A stretch of 64,000 nucleotides of DNA from Pseudocitrobacter cyperus. Lineage in GTDB: Bacteria; Pseudomonadota; Gammaproteobacteria; Enterobacterales; Enterobacteriaceae. This document shows, one piece after another, positions 25,226-34,892 of this stretch (position 1 is the first letter of the stretch; each line of letters opens with the position of its first letter). The DNA lies in the NCBI RefSeq assembly GCF_039889165.1, contig NZ_JAYMYY010000001.1, positions 1,426,001 through 1,490,000 on the forward strand. The letters run 5' to 3'. The notes under the pieces are model-generated. The model was given only the letters and a program-made list of their open reading frames with translations. It did not search any database and was not told the DNA's origin. Made by a program: the position numbers and the translations under genes.

Positions 25226-25301
25226 TACAGTGCCTTGATGCTTTTTTTTCATACCATTTTTGTGGGCGCACATGCTAACATAAACGAATAAGATAGATAA
25301 C

Positions 25302-25320
25302 GATAATTACTATCATTATC
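25302..25320. promoter_or_regulatory. Fur box between entS and fepD
   Basis: GATAATTACTATCATTATC, 16 of 19 to the Fur consensus, preceded by an overlapping GATAGATAACGATAA; 17 bp before the fepD start and 77 bp before entS. Confidence 0.88.
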
Positions 25321-25337
25321 AACTTCAGGGATGTGTT

Positions 25338-26345
25338 ATGTCGTTTTCCACTCCCGTGCTGCGCGCGATAGCGCTGCCCGGCTTACTTTTACTGCTACTC
25401 CTTGCGGTTACGCTCAGCTTACTTATCGGCGCGAAGGCGCTCCCGGTCGCCGTGGTGGTTGATGCTCTCAGCGGAACCTGTCAGAGCGCCGACTGTACAA
25501 TCGTGCTTGACGCCCGACTCCCCCGCACGCTGGCCGGATTGCTGGCGGGCGGCGCGCTCGGCCTTGCCGGGGCATTAATGCAAACGCTCACCCGTAATCC
25601 TCTCGCAGACCCGGGCCTGCTTGGCGTTAACGCAGGCGCAAGCTTCGCAATCGTGCTGGGCGCGGCGCTGCTCGGCATCGCTTCGCCGGAACAACAACTG
25701 GCAATGGCGTTTTGCGGCGCTTTCATTGCCTCATTAATTGTGGCATTTACCGGCAGCCAGGGCGGTGGGCAACTGAGCCCTGTACGTCTGACGCTGGCGG
25801 GTGTCGCGCTGGCGGCAGTCCTGGAGGGCCTCTCCAGCGGCATCGCCCTGCTCAACCCGGACGTCTACGATCAGTTACGTTTCTGGCAGGCGGGTTCGCT
25901 GGATATTCGCACGCTGGAAACGTTGAAAGTCGTGCTGGGCCCGGTGCTTATCGCGGGTGTCGCCGCTTTGCTGCTGAGCCGGGCGCTTAACAGCCTGAGC
26001 CTCGGGGCGGATACCGCCACCGCGCTGGGCAGCAAAGTGGCGCGAACCCAGCTTATCGGCTTGCTGATTATTACCGTGCTTTGCGGTAGCGCCACCGCGG
26101 TGGTAGGGCCAATCGCCTTTATTGGCCTGATGATGCCGCATATTGCGCGCTGGCTGGTGGGTGCGGATCACCGCTGGTCGCTGCCTGTCACCCTGCTGGC
26201 AACCCCTGCCCTGTTGTTGTTCGCCGATATTATCGGTCGCCTGATTGTTCCCGGCGAAATGCGCGTCTCCGTGGTAAGCGCCTTTATTGGCGCGCCGGTT
26301 CTGATCTTCCTTGTCCGCCGCCAGCGTGCGGGAGGTGGCCGATGA
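25338..26345 (+). CDS. fepD: FepD, ferric-enterobactin ABC transporter permease
   Basis: FecCD-family inner-membrane permease (335 residues, about 9-10 helices) forming a heterodimer with FepG. Conserved: LARLPRTLAGLLAGGALGLAG-type DARLPRTLAGLLAGG, TRNPLADPGLLGVNAGA, and GPIAFIGLMMPHIARWL, which contains the coupling helix for FepC. Overlaps fepG by ATGA. Confidence 0.96.
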   Translation: MSFSTPVLRAIALPGLLLLLLLAVTLSLLIGAKALPVAVVVDALSGTCQSADCTIVLDARLPRTLAGLLAGGALGLAGALMQTLTRNPLADPGLLGVNAGASFAIVLGAALLGIASPEQQLAMAFCGAFIASLIVAFTGSQGGGQLSPVRLTLAGVALAAVLEGLSSGIALLNPDVYDQLRFWQAGSLDIRTLETLKVVLGPVLIAGVAALLLSRALNSLSLGADTATALGSKVARTQLIGLLIITVLCGSATAVVGPIAFIGLMMPHIARWLVGADHRWSLPVTLLATPALLLFADIIGRLIVPGEMRVSVVSAFIGAPVLIFLVRRQRAGGGR

Positions 26346-27334
26346 TCGCCCCATCCCGTCGTTTAATCGCCTCCTGTTTGCTGTTGCTGGCGGCATGTCT
26401 GCTGATCGTGATCTGGAGCCTGTGCAGTGGCGCAGTCACGCTGGAACTGAGCCAGGTGATCGCCGCCCTGCTGGGCGATGCGCCGCGCGCTATCACCATG
26501 GTGGTAACGGAGTGGCGTCTGCCGCGCGTGATAATGGCGCTGCTGATTGGCGCAGCGCTTGGCGTCAGCGGCGCGATTTTCCAGTCGCTGATGCGCAACC
26601 CGCTGGGCAGCCCGGATGTCATGGGTTTCAACACCGGCGCATGGAGCGGTGTGCTGGTGGCGATGGTCTTTTTTGATCAGCACCTCACCGCCATTGCGCT
26701 GGCTGCGATGGCCGGCGGCATTCTCACGTCACTTATCGTCTGGTTACTCGCCTGGCGTGACGGCATCGACACATTCCGGCTCATTATCATTGGTATCGGC
26801 GTGCGCGCGATGCTGGTGGCCTTTAATACCTGGCTGCTGCTGCAGGCATCGCTGGAAACCGCGCTCTCAGCCGGGCTCTGGTACGCAGGCTCGCTCAACG
26901 GCCTGACCTGGGCAAAAGCCTGGCCATCGGTGCCGATTATCCTCGTCATGCTGGTGTGCGCCGCGCTGCTGGTACGCCGCTTACGTTTGCTGGAGATGGG
27001 CGACGATAGCGCCTGCGCGCTGGGTGTGCGGGTGGAGTACTCACGTCTGTTGATGATGCTGGTGGCGGTGGTTCTGACCGCGGCCTCAACGGCGCTGGCA
27101 GGCCCAATTTCGTTTATTGCCTTAGTGGCTCCCCATATTGCCCGTCGCCTTAGCGGCACGGCACGCTGGGGGCTCATGCAAGCGGCGCTGTGCGGTGCTC
27201 TGCTACTGGCGGCGGCCGACTTCTGCGCCCAGCAATTATTCCTGCCTTATCAGCTTCCGGTAGGCGTCGTCACCGTAAGCCTGGGGGGTATTTACCTTAT
27301 CGCGTTGCTTATTCAGGAGTCCCGCAAAAAATGA
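26342..27334 (+). CDS. fepG: FepG, ferric-enterobactin ABC transporter permease
   Basis: Second FecCD-type permease subunit, 330 residues. Shares with FepD the motifs RLPRVIMALLIGAALGVSG, MRNPLGSPDVMGFNTGA and GPISFIALVAPHIARRL. Start and stop codons overlap fepD and fepC (ATGA at both junctions), so the three subunits are translated together. Confidence 0.96.
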   Translation: MIAPSRRLIASCLLLLAACLLIVIWSLCSGAVTLELSQVIAALLGDAPRAITMVVTEWRLPRVIMALLIGAALGVSGAIFQSLMRNPLGSPDVMGFNTGAWSGVLVAMVFFDQHLTAIALAAMAGGILTSLIVWLLAWRDGIDTFRLIIIGIGVRAMLVAFNTWLLLQASLETALSAGLWYAGSLNGLTWAKAWPSVPIILVMLVCAALLVRRLRLLEMGDDSACALGVRVEYSRLLMMLVAVVLTAASTALAGPISFIALVAPHIARRLSGTARWGLMQAALCGALLLAAADFCAQQLFLPYQLPVGVVTVSLGGIYLIALLIQESRKK

Positions 27335-28131
27335 CAGTTTCTCAGGCCCGTTTGCGTGGCGAGCAGTTAACGCTGGCTTATGGCAAAAAAATCATTGCGG
27401 AAAACCTGAACGTGACCATCCCTGACGGTCATTTCACCGCCATTATCGGCCCCAATGGCTGTGGAAAATCGACGCTACTGCGCACACTCAGCCGCTTAAT
27501 GACGCCTGTTCAGGGGCATGTCTATCTTGATGGCGAGCAAATTCAGCACTACGCCAGCAAGGATGTGGCAAGACGGATAGGTTTACTGGCGCAAAACGCC
27601 ACGACACCGGGCGACATCACCGTGCAGGAACTGGTGGCGCGTGGCCGCTACCCCCATCAACCGCTGTTCACCCGCTGGCGAACAGAAGATGAAAACGCGG
27701 TGAACCGTGCGATGCAGGCCACCGGCGTGACCAGTCTTGCCGCACAGAGCGTCGATACGCTTTCCGGCGGCCAGCGTCAGCGCGTTTGGATTGCCATGGT
27801 GCTGGCGCAGGAGACCGCGATCATGCTACTCGATGAGCCGACAACCTGGCTCGACATCAGCCATCAAATCGACTTACTCGAACTGTTAGGCGAACTGAAC
27901 CGGGAACGGGGGTATACGCTGGCCGCGGTACTCCACGATCTGAATCAGGCCTGCCGCTACGCCACGCATCTGATTGCCTTAAAGGAAGGAGAAATTGTTG
28001 CAGAAGGCGCGCCGGGGGAGATCGTCACGGCGGAACTCATTGAGCAAGTCTATGGACTGAAATGCATGATTATTGACGACCCGGTCGCCGGAACACCGCT
28101 GGTGGTGCCCCTGGGGCGAACAGGTCGCTAA
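27331..28131 (+). CDS. fepC: FepC, ferric-enterobactin ABC transporter ATPase
   Basis: Cytoplasmic ATPase of the FepDGC importer, 266 residues. Walker A GPNGCGKST, Q-loop LLAQNATTPGD, signature LSGGQRQRVWIA, Walker B IMLLDEPT and switch His in AVLHDLNQA. The ATG at 27331 overlaps the fepG stop; the frame is open upstream inside fepG. Slightly shorter than E. coli FepC (271). Confidence 0.96.
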   Translation: MTVSQARLRGEQLTLAYGKKIIAENLNVTIPDGHFTAIIGPNGCGKSTLLRTLSRLMTPVQGHVYLDGEQIQHYASKDVARRIGLLAQNATTPGDITVQELVARGRYPHQPLFTRWRTEDENAVNRAMQATGVTSLAAQSVDTLSGGQRQRVWIAMVLAQETAIMLLDEPTTWLDISHQIDLLELLGELNRERGYTLAAVLHDLNQACRYATHLIALKEGEIVAEGAPGEIVTAELIEQVYGLKCMIIDDPVAGTPLVVPLGRTGR

Positions 28132-28135
28132 TCTG

Positions 28136-28155
28136 GAGCGGGAAATATCCCGCTC
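28136..28155. terminator. hairpin between convergent fepC and fepE
   Basis: Perfect 8-bp stem GAGCGGGA-AATA-TCCCGCTC; no T tract. Confidence 0.6.
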
Positions 28156-28161
28156 TGCGCT

Positions 28162-29298
28162 TTACGCCAACTGCTCTTCAAGCGGCGTAGTCTCTTCCAG
28201 CTTGCGGGAAAGCAGCGCGTTTTGCAGCAACACCATGCCACACCCCACGAAACCGCCAACAATCCCCGCCAGCAGAATGATCAACGTTTTCCCCGGCCCA
28301 TCTTTTCTTATCGGCAACGATGGCGCGAGCTGATATTTAAACGGCTCGAAAGAGACATCCGAAATATTCAGGGTACTCAGTTGCTCGACGTGATACTGCA
28401 GATTACGCAGGTCGCCATTAATATCAGCAAGGTCGGTAACGCCCTTCTCAATCTGCAATTTTTTTGCGATGCCGTCCGCTCCCAGCGCAATAGAGAAGTC
28501 AGGATCATCTTTTACCGCCTGACCATTGCTGTAAACCGGTTTAGCAATCCCCGCCGCCGTGGCGATTTCCAACGAATAGTGCAGACGGTTAATCTTGGCA
28601 CTGAGCTGGTTCTTTAATTTGATCAACTCCAGCGCCAGTCTCTCTTTTTCATAATGCGTTTTGATATCCAGCTTGTTACGCATATCGCTCAGTGTTTCTT
28701 TCACCACAATCGCTGAGATATAGTCGATATACCCGCTGAGAACCTGTTGCGTTTCTTCAGGGTTTGGGCCGGTAAAGCTTAACGTCCAGGAGGTATACAG
28801 CGCAGGTTCATTCTTTTTACCGAAGTTGTTGTCGGCCGCTTTCATCTTATCGCTTAAACCGACAATTGCCCGATGCAGATCCATCGGGTCAATATCCGCG
28901 CCCTTTAACTGGTTCATAATGATCGGCGAACTACGCAGATACTCTTCCAGTAGCGATAGCGAATTGAATTTCCTGATAAATAACGTAAATATGTCAGATT
29001 TTTTCACACTGACGTCGACGTCCAGGACACGTAGCGCCACCAACGTTTTTTCCAGTTCCTGCCACTGACTCGGCTCAGCCGTCGTCACGATCGCCTGGCT
29101 AGTCCACTTTTGCGGCATCAGAAACGACACTAATAATCCCGTCACCGCGAATGCAAAGGCCACGGCAATAATTCTTGTTCTGGCACGCCATAGAATATCC
29201 AGAAGGTTGATGAGATCTATTTCATGACTATTTCCGGCAATCGCTGGATAAGGCGTAACTTCTGAGTTTTTATTCGGCTTTAAATTAAGTGATGACAT
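28162..29298 (-). CDS. fepE: FepE, Wzz-type polysaccharide co-polymerase
   Basis: Inner-membrane PCP-1 protein; in Salmonella, FepE sets very long O-antigen chain length. It is historically grouped with fep genes but has no proven role in iron uptake. 378 residues; N-terminal membrane segment (about 40-62, ending SFLMPQKW, typical of Wzz), a large coiled-coil-rich periplasmic domain, and a C-terminal membrane segment (about 335-360) preceded by a proline-rich turn (LAPSLPIRKDGPGK). In E. coli it follows entF in one transcript. Here an oppositely oriented galactosyltransferase gene separates it from entF. Confidence 0.93.
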   Translation of the reverse strand: MSSLNLKPNKNSEVTPYPAIAGNSHEIDLINLLDILWRARTRIIAVAFAFAVTGLLVSFLMPQKWTSQAIVTTAEPSQWQELEKTLVALRVLDVDVSVKKSDIFTLFIRKFNSLSLLEEYLRSSPIIMNQLKGADIDPMDLHRAIVGLSDKMKAADNNFGKKNEPALYTSWTLSFTGPNPEETQQVLSGYIDYISAIVVKETLSDMRNKLDIKTHYEKERLALELIKLKNQLSAKINRLHYSLEIATAAGIAKPVYSNGQAVKDDPDFSIALGADGIAKKLQIEKGVTDLADINGDLRNLQYHVEQLSTLNISDVSFEPFKYQLAPSLPIRKDGPGKTLIILLAGIVGGFVGCGMVLLQNALLSRKLEETTPLEEQLA

Positions 29299-29703
29299 GC
29301 TGTATGTCCTGCAGCGTTTTAAACAAATCCGCCCGCATAATAGCAGAACATAAGAATAATCCTACTAAAATTTGTAGATATTATGACCACACTACCATTA
29401 TTAGCAGTGCGTCAGTAACCATGTTGCAACGGTGTAAACCGACATATTCATGGCAAATGCAATACATCAAAATAATTCAATATATGAATGTTTATACCCG
29501 CGGATGCTGAAGACTCTTTTAGCACCAGCGGGAATTTTTCTGTGACCATCATCACATAACATACTTTTTCATCTCACCCCCTCTCTCGTGTTCAGTCTTT
29601 CCCCGTGCTGACGGGACGATAAAATTAGATAATTTTTCGCACCTTTATATTCGCACGTTAATTAACAAACACACTACAATACTGGCAAAATGGATAATGC
29701 ACG
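29299..29703. other. AT-rich divergent intergenic region between fepE and the waaB-like gene
   Basis: About 405 bp, clearly AT-richer than the ent genes around it, with no credible gene. It must hold the promoters of fepE (leftward) and of the galactosyltransferase (rightward). I see no JUMPstart/ops element and no Fur-like box. Confidence 0.6.
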
Positions 29704-30819
29704 ATGAAAATAGTGTTTATTGGTGAAGCAATCTCCGGTTTTGGCGGAATGGAAACCGTCATTCGCAATGTAATAAAAAAATTAAATTCACCGCCCTATA
29801 ACGCACACTGCAAAATATTTTTTACCTGCCGCCATAATAAAATGGACACATCCTGGCTTAATGGTTTCGACACACATTTTTCATTATCTAATATCTGCTT
29901 TTCGCCCTTGCGTCGCGCCAAACATATCCACACTATCGCCCGCTGGATCGCGCAGGAACAGCCCGATATCGTGATTGCCATTGACCCCCTCTCCTGCTTT
30001 CTGGCCCGTAAGGCGCGCGACAAAACCCGAGCGCCATTCACCATCTTCTCCTGGCCGCATTTTTCGCTCGATCACAAAAAACATGCACAGCATATTCTTT
30101 GCGCCGATTACCATCTTGCTATCAGCACGGGGATACGCCAGCAGCTAATAAAAAGAGGCGTTCAGGAAAAATACATTCACGTTATTTATAACCCAGTGGA
30201 AAAAACCTCGATTGTTACGCCAGCCCCGACTCAGGGAGAAATCGCCACCTTCATCTACGTTGGCCGTTTAAAATTTGAAGGGCAGAAAAGAATAAAAGAC
30301 CTTCTTGATGGTTTATCCCGCGTACCGGGGCGCTGGAAATTACACATCATTGGTGATGGCTCGGATCGAGAACGCTGTAAATCTTATGCTCAGGAATTAT
30401 GCCTTGATAATCGCATATGCTGGCACGGCTGGCACTCTGACCCCTGGAGGGTGGTGCAGGAAGAGATTGGCAAAGTGACTGCGCTGCTGCTCACCTCATC
30501 GTTTGAAGGGTTCCCTATGACCTTGCTGGAAGCAATGGCGCGCGGTATTCCCTGCATCAGCGCCGATTGTATTTCCGGGCCTGCCGATATTATCAAGCCT
30601 GGCGTAAACGGCTATCTTTACCCGGCGGGTGAGGTAGCTGAACTTTCAGCAACCGTTTCAGCGATGATAAACGGTGAAAAAACGCTTGATCACGGTTCGA
30701 TAGCATCCTCTATCGAACCGTTTTACGCAGATAACTACTATCGCAGATTAAGCGATATCCTGTACCCAGCGCCTGTTATTACCCCAGAATGTCCTTCAGC
30801 ACCGGGCCAATCGCGGTAA
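29704..30819 (+). CDS. waaB: WaaB-like LPS galactosyltransferase (GT4 family) inserted in the ent/fep cluster
   Basis: Closely resembles WaaB (RfaB), the lipopolysaccharide core UDP-galactose:glucose alpha-1,6-galactosyltransferase: N-terminus MKIVFIGEAISGFGGMETVI, TIFSWPHFSLDHKKHA, YVGRLKFEGQKR, HIIGDGSD and the GT-B nucleotide-binding EX7E region SSFEGFPMTLLEAMARGIPCIS. 371 residues against about 359 for WaaB. The C-terminal tail runs 41 nt into the 3' end of the convergent entF. The first part is AT-rich with rare-codon character unlike neighbouring ent genes, which suggests transfer. Its position next to the O-chain regulator fepE points to surface polysaccharide rather than iron. Confidence 0.82.
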   Translation: MKIVFIGEAISGFGGMETVIRNVIKKLNSPPYNAHCKIFFTCRHNKMDTSWLNGFDTHFSLSNICFSPLRRAKHIHTIARWIAQEQPDIVIAIDPLSCFLARKARDKTRAPFTIFSWPHFSLDHKKHAQHILCADYHLAISTGIRQQLIKRGVQEKYIHVIYNPVEKTSIVTPAPTQGEIATFIYVGRLKFEGQKRIKDLLDGLSRVPGRWKLHIIGDGSDRERCKSYAQELCLDNRICWHGWHSDPWRVVQEEIGKVTALLLTSSFEGFPMTLLEAMARGIPCISADCISGPADIIKPGVNGYLYPAGEVAELSATVSAMINGEKTLDHGSIASSIEPFYADNYYRRLSDILYPAPVITPECPSAPGQSR

Positions 30820-33800
30820 AAGCCTGCGGTGAGATAATATCGACGTGGGCGCAATCCTGGCGGTACACCGCCAGTTCCTGCACCCACGGCCCCCAGGCCT
30901 GCTGTGGATCCATTCCTTCCGGTAGCGTCCGCTCAGCAACAAACAGCGTCGCCTTGCCGTCAAACTTTGCGCTATGCGCCGTGGTCAGTAGCCGTACCGC
31001 ATCAGCGTAATTTCCTTCAATAGCATTGAACAGTTCACCAGAAGCCTGCCCCTGTTGAGCCGCAAGGAAAGCTTCACGCTCTCTTTCGATCTCCGCCAGC
31101 ACTTCCGGATCCAGCCCGTTAGCTTCTTTTTCAGCCCAGTTTTGCGTTTCCGGCGGCCAGGTATCCAGCAATCCCAGGAAAGCCACGCTCTCCCCGCGTG
31201 CGCGCAGCCGCGCAGCGATGCCCTGCGCCAGCGTACCGCCAAGGGAATAACCAAACAGGTAGTATGGCCCGTGCGGCTGCTGCGCCAGCAGCGTAGCAAG
31301 GTGACGATCGCAGACCTCATCCAGCGTGGCGGCATGCTGCATCGGCCCTTCCGGACGCGGTGACTGGATCCCTGTAATTGACCAGCGGGACGGCAGGTAA
31401 CGCGCCAGCACGCTGAACTGCCAGGCAAAACCGGAGGCCGGATGGAAACAGAAGAGTGTCGGCCCGTCGCTCTCGCGTAGCGGGAGCAGCGTTTCATAAC
31501 CCAGACGCTGCGCCTGTTCATCGTTTTCGGCCTCAAGCAACGCGCCCAGTTTGATAACCGTGGAGGCCACCATCACCTGACCTGGCGTAACCTGACGCCC
31601 GATTTTCTGACTGAGCTGTGCGGCAAGGCGCATCGCCAGCAGCGAATGGCCGCCCAGAGCGAAGAAGTCCGCCTCCACATCGTTGATTTCACAACCAAGA
31701 AGTTCGCTGAACGCCTGTGCGACCAGGGTTTCCATACCCGGCAACGGTGGACGGCTTTGTGTTTTCACCGTCAGTTGCGGCAACGGCAAAGCTTTACGGT
31801 CAAGTTTACCGTTGGCGCTGAGCGGCAGCGAGTCCAGTTGCAGCAGTACCGCCGGAACCATATGCGGCGGCAGTTGCTCGCGCAATTGTGCCGTCAGGGC
31901 ATCGAGATCCAACGGCAGCCCGGATTCTGCAACCAGATACCCCACCAGTTGGCGCGCATCGCCGCCGGTCGCCGCCGCCTGGTTAATAACGCAGGCGTGC
32001 GTCACCGCCTGCGCCACATCTGGCAGGCACTGCATCACACGGTCGATTTCGCCCAGTTCAATACGCTGGCCGCGAATTTTAAGCTGATCGTCACTGCGCC
32101 CCAGATATTCAACCGCGCCGTTCTCCAGCCAGCGCGCCACATCACCGGTACGATACATGCGCTCTCCTGGCGCAAACGGATCGGCGATAAAACGGCTTGC
32201 CGTGAGATCCGGTCGCCCGAGATAGCCCTGCGCCAGTTGAATGCCGGTAAGATAAAGATCGCCCGCAATCCCTGGCGGTACCGGGCGCATCATGGCATCC
32301 AGAATACGCAGCCCGGTGTTCCAGACCGGGTAGCCGATAGGCACGCTGTTGCCAGTGGTGCTCGCCAGCTCCTCACCAAATGCCGGATACCAGCTCACAT
32401 CGACAGCCGCTTCCGTCGGCCCATACAGGTTGTGCAACGGGGCATGAGTCAACTGTTCCCATTCGCGACAAAGCTGCGCGGGCAATGCTTCGCCACTACA
32501 AAAAACACGCCTCAGTGTACGGCAGCAACTGGCGGTTTCCGCCGTCAGCGAGGCGACAAACGCCGCCAGCATCGACGGTACAAAGTGGGTAGTCGTCACG
32601 CCATATCGGCTGAAGAACTGCTGCATTGCCTGCGGGTCGCGGTGCGCTTCCGGCTCGGCCATCACCAGTTTGGCTCCGGCAATAAACGGCCACCAGAACT
32701 CCCAGACCGACACGTCAAAACTGCACGGCGTTTTCTGCGCCACCACATCATCCGCGCCCAGCGGATAGTGATCCTGCATCCACAGCAGGCGATTGACGAT
32801 CGCTTCGTGGCCCACCATCACGCCTTTTGGCCTGCCTGTCGAGCCGGACGTAAAGATGATATACGCCGTTTGCTGCGGCGTCGTCAGCGCCAGCGGCTCA
32901 CCGCCATCTACCGGCAGCGGCTCGTTGTAGCAAAGGCTTTCAATATTCGGGAAACGGTGACGCTGATCGGCTGAGGTGATCAGCAGCTTCGGCTTCGCAT
33001 CCTCCAGCATCATTTGCAGACGGTCGTCCGGATAACCGGTATCAAGCGGCAGCCACGCCGCCCCGGCCTCAACAATGCCGTGCAGCGCCAGGGTCAGAAA
33101 CACGGAACGCGGTAAGGCTACCGCCACGCTGTCGCCCGGCTGTACGCCGTGGGCGCGCAACAACCGCGCCAGCGCCAGCGTCTGTTCACGCAGTTCGCGG
33201 TAGGTAAGTTGATAATGCGCGTCCGCCAGCGCCGGGGCATCCGGCGTTTTTGCCGCCTGCTCAGCGACCAGCGAGTTCAGCGTTGCCGCAGGAATGGGAT
33301 GTTCAGTCGCGTTGATCGCTTCGATTTGTGCATATTCATCGTCGGAAAGCAGTTCTGCCTGCGCGCACGGCAGCGCCGGATTATCGGCAAACTGCTGTAA
33401 CAGCGAGCTAAGACGGGCAATATGGCGTTTGAGCGTTACCTCGTCGTAGCGCTGCTGATTAGCCAGCACTTCCAGCGACAAACCGCCGGACTCATCCGGG
33501 AAGAGCGCCAGTTCCAGGTCGTTTACCGGGCCTGTCGCCAGCGTATGGGTCGTCGCCTGCACATCCGTAAAAGCGAGATGGTAATCGAAAACTTTGACGT
33601 TAAAGACCGGGCCAAACAGCGCGTCATCGCCCGCCGCACGCCCGCTATCGCGCACAATTTGCTCGGCGTCGTAGCGCTGGTGACGGCGCATTTTTTTCAA
33701 CTGCCCGGCAAGGCGCACCGCAAGGTCAGCCAGCGTTTCCTGACCATTCAGGGAGATGGCAAGCGGCAGCACGTTCAGCACCGGGCCGGTGGCGGTTAGC

Positions 33801-34648
33801 GCCGCTGAGCCCATCCGACGCATAAAGATAAATCCGGCGGCATATTCGCGACGCCCGCACAAACGACCCAGCCAGAGCGCGCTCAGTGCCAGCGCCAGAT
33901 CGGCGCGCTGGCACTGGGGTGCTGCGGCAGCCAGGCGAGAAAAGGCATGGCGATCGGCGGTGAGCTTCAACCGCCAGATGGCCGTCGTCTGCGTACGCCC
34001 AGGAAGCGGTGCGGGAGAAAGCGAAACCGGCGAGGGCAGCGACTGACGCTGTTCGCGCCAGAACTGTCCATCACGCTGATAGGCCTCGCTCTCACGGTAA
34101 CGCTGATACTCTTCAACCACTTCAGCATAAGGCGTAAAGGGGGATTCCGGCGTCGGCTCGCCCCGCTGCCAGGCACGGTAAATTTCGCTGATCTGGCGGG
34201 CGATGGCCGGGAAACTGAAACCATCGACCAGCAGGTGATGATAACGCTGATACCAGTACCAGCGGCGATCGCCGACACGATAGAGCTGGTGGCACAGCAG
34301 AGGGTTGCCGCTTTCAAGACGCAGATTCTGAGCGAGATCGGTTTGCATCAGCGCCAACGCCGCCTGATGCGGATCGGACTCATGGCGGAGATCGCAGGGT
34401 GTGGGCTGCGTAAATATCAGACTGTCATCCACCTGTTGCCAGGGTTCGCCGTTATCTTCGCCGAAGCGCATCCGCAGCGTATCGGCCTGGCCTACGCCCG
34501 CCACAATCGCGCGCGCCAGCAGTTCGCCATCCACCTCGCCTTCCAGCTCAACATAATGCGCTACGCTCCAGGCATTCGGGAGCACAGAGAGTTTTTCCGC
34601 CATCCAGATCCCCGGCTGGGCAGCAACTAACGGTAAACGCTGGGTCAT
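30779..34648 (-). CDS. entF: EntF, enterobactin non-ribosomal peptide synthetase
   Basis: Assembles enterobactin: condenses DHB from EntB with serine, then trimerises and cyclises. 1289 residues (E. coli 1293) in the order C-A-PCP-TE. C domain motif HHLLVDG at 137-143; A domain with IIFTSGSTGRPKGVM; carrier domain GGHSLLAMRLA with phosphopantetheine Ser1002; thioesterase GYSLGGTLAQG with nucleophile Ser1135. Its ATG overlaps the ybdZ stop (ATGA), so it is coupled to its MbtH partner. Its 3' end overlaps the convergent waaB-like gene by 41 nt. Confidence 0.97.
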   Translation of the reverse strand: MTQRLPLVAAQPGIWMAEKLSVLPNAWSVAHYVELEGEVDGELLARAIVAGVGQADTLRMRFGEDNGEPWQQVDDSLIFTQPTPCDLRHESDPHQAALALMQTDLAQNLRLESGNPLLCHQLYRVGDRRWYWYQRYHHLLVDGFSFPAIARQISEIYRAWQRGEPTPESPFTPYAEVVEEYQRYRESEAYQRDGQFWREQRQSLPSPVSLSPAPLPGRTQTTAIWRLKLTADRHAFSRLAAAAPQCQRADLALALSALWLGRLCGRREYAAGFIFMRRMGSAALTATGPVLNVLPLAISLNGQETLADLAVRLAGQLKKMRRHQRYDAEQIVRDSGRAAGDDALFGPVFNVKVFDYHLAFTDVQATTHTLATGPVNDLELALFPDESGGLSLEVLANQQRYDEVTLKRHIARLSSLLQQFADNPALPCAQAELLSDDEYAQIEAINATEHPIPAATLNSLVAEQAAKTPDAPALADAHYQLTYRELREQTLALARLLRAHGVQPGDSVAVALPRSVFLTLALHGIVEAGAAWLPLDTGYPDDRLQMMLEDAKPKLLITSADQRHRFPNIESLCYNEPLPVDGGEPLALTTPQQTAYIIFTSGSTGRPKGVMVGHEAIVNRLLWMQDHYPLGADDVVAQKTPCSFDVSVWEFWWPFIAGAKLVMAEPEAHRDPQAMQQFFSRYGVTTTHFVPSMLAAFVASLTAETASCCRTLRRVFCSGEALPAQLCREWEQLTHAPLHNLYGPTEAAVDVSWYPAFGEELASTTGNSVPIGYPVWNTGLRILDAMMRPVPPGIAGDLYLTGIQLAQGYLGRPDLTASRFIADPFAPGERMYRTGDVARWLENGAVEYLGRSDDQLKIRGQRIELGEIDRVMQCLPDVAQAVTHACVINQAAATGGDARQLVGYLVAESGLPLDLDALTAQLREQLPPHMVPAVLLQLDSLPLSANGKLDRKALPLPQLTVKTQSRPPLPGMETLVAQAFSELLGCEINDVEADFFALGGHSLLAMRLAAQLSQKIGRQVTPGQVMVASTVIKLGALLEAENDEQAQRLGYETLLPLRESDGPTLFCFHPASGFAWQFSVLARYLPSRWSITGIQSPRPEGPMQHAATLDEVCDRHLATLLAQQPHGPYYLFGYSLGGTLAQGIAARLRARGESVAFLGLLDTWPPETQNWAEKEANGLDPEVLAEIEREREAFLAAQQGQASGELFNAIEGNYADAVRLLTTAHSAKFDGKATLFVAERTLPEGMDPQQAWGPWVQELAVYRQDCAHVDIISPQAFTAIGPVLKDILG

Positions 34649-34863
34649 GCGGCCCCCTTCTCAGACGCGTAGTACGACGGTATCAGGGTCGACCAGTTAT
34701 CCGTCAGCCAGGCGTTACAGGCGTCCTGAGATTGCGGATCGCAGATAACGCGCCAGCCCGCAGGTAGCGCGCACTGAGCGGGCCACAGGCTAAACTGTTG
34801 CTGTTCATTTTGCAGAAGGTAAAACTGCCCTTGTACATCGTCGAAGGGGTTACTAACTTGCAT
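34645..34863 (-). CDS. ybdZ: YbdZ, MbtH-family activator of EntF
   Basis: 72-residue MbtH-like protein that binds and stimulates the EntF adenylation domain. Shows the family pattern NPFDDVQGQFYLLQNEQQQ, SLWP and PAGWRVI, with the conserved tryptophans in DACNAWLTDNW. Overlaps entF by 4 nt and follows fes by 29 nt. Confidence 0.95.
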   Translation of the reverse strand: MQVSNPFDDVQGQFYLLQNEQQQFSLWPAQCALPAGWRVICDPQSQDACNAWLTDNWSTLIPSYYASEKGAA

Positions 34864-34892
34864 ACCAAACTCCTGTCGTTAATCGTGCTTTG

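Noticed and set aside
31646..32974. A 442-codon open frame on the plus strand inside entF
   Set aside because: Antisense shadow of a long GC-rich gene; Arg/His-rich composition, no ribosome binding site, no recognisable domain.
33947..34630. A 227-codon open frame opposite the entF condensation domain
   Set aside because: Also an antisense shadow; the minus strand is a complete, well-conserved C domain.
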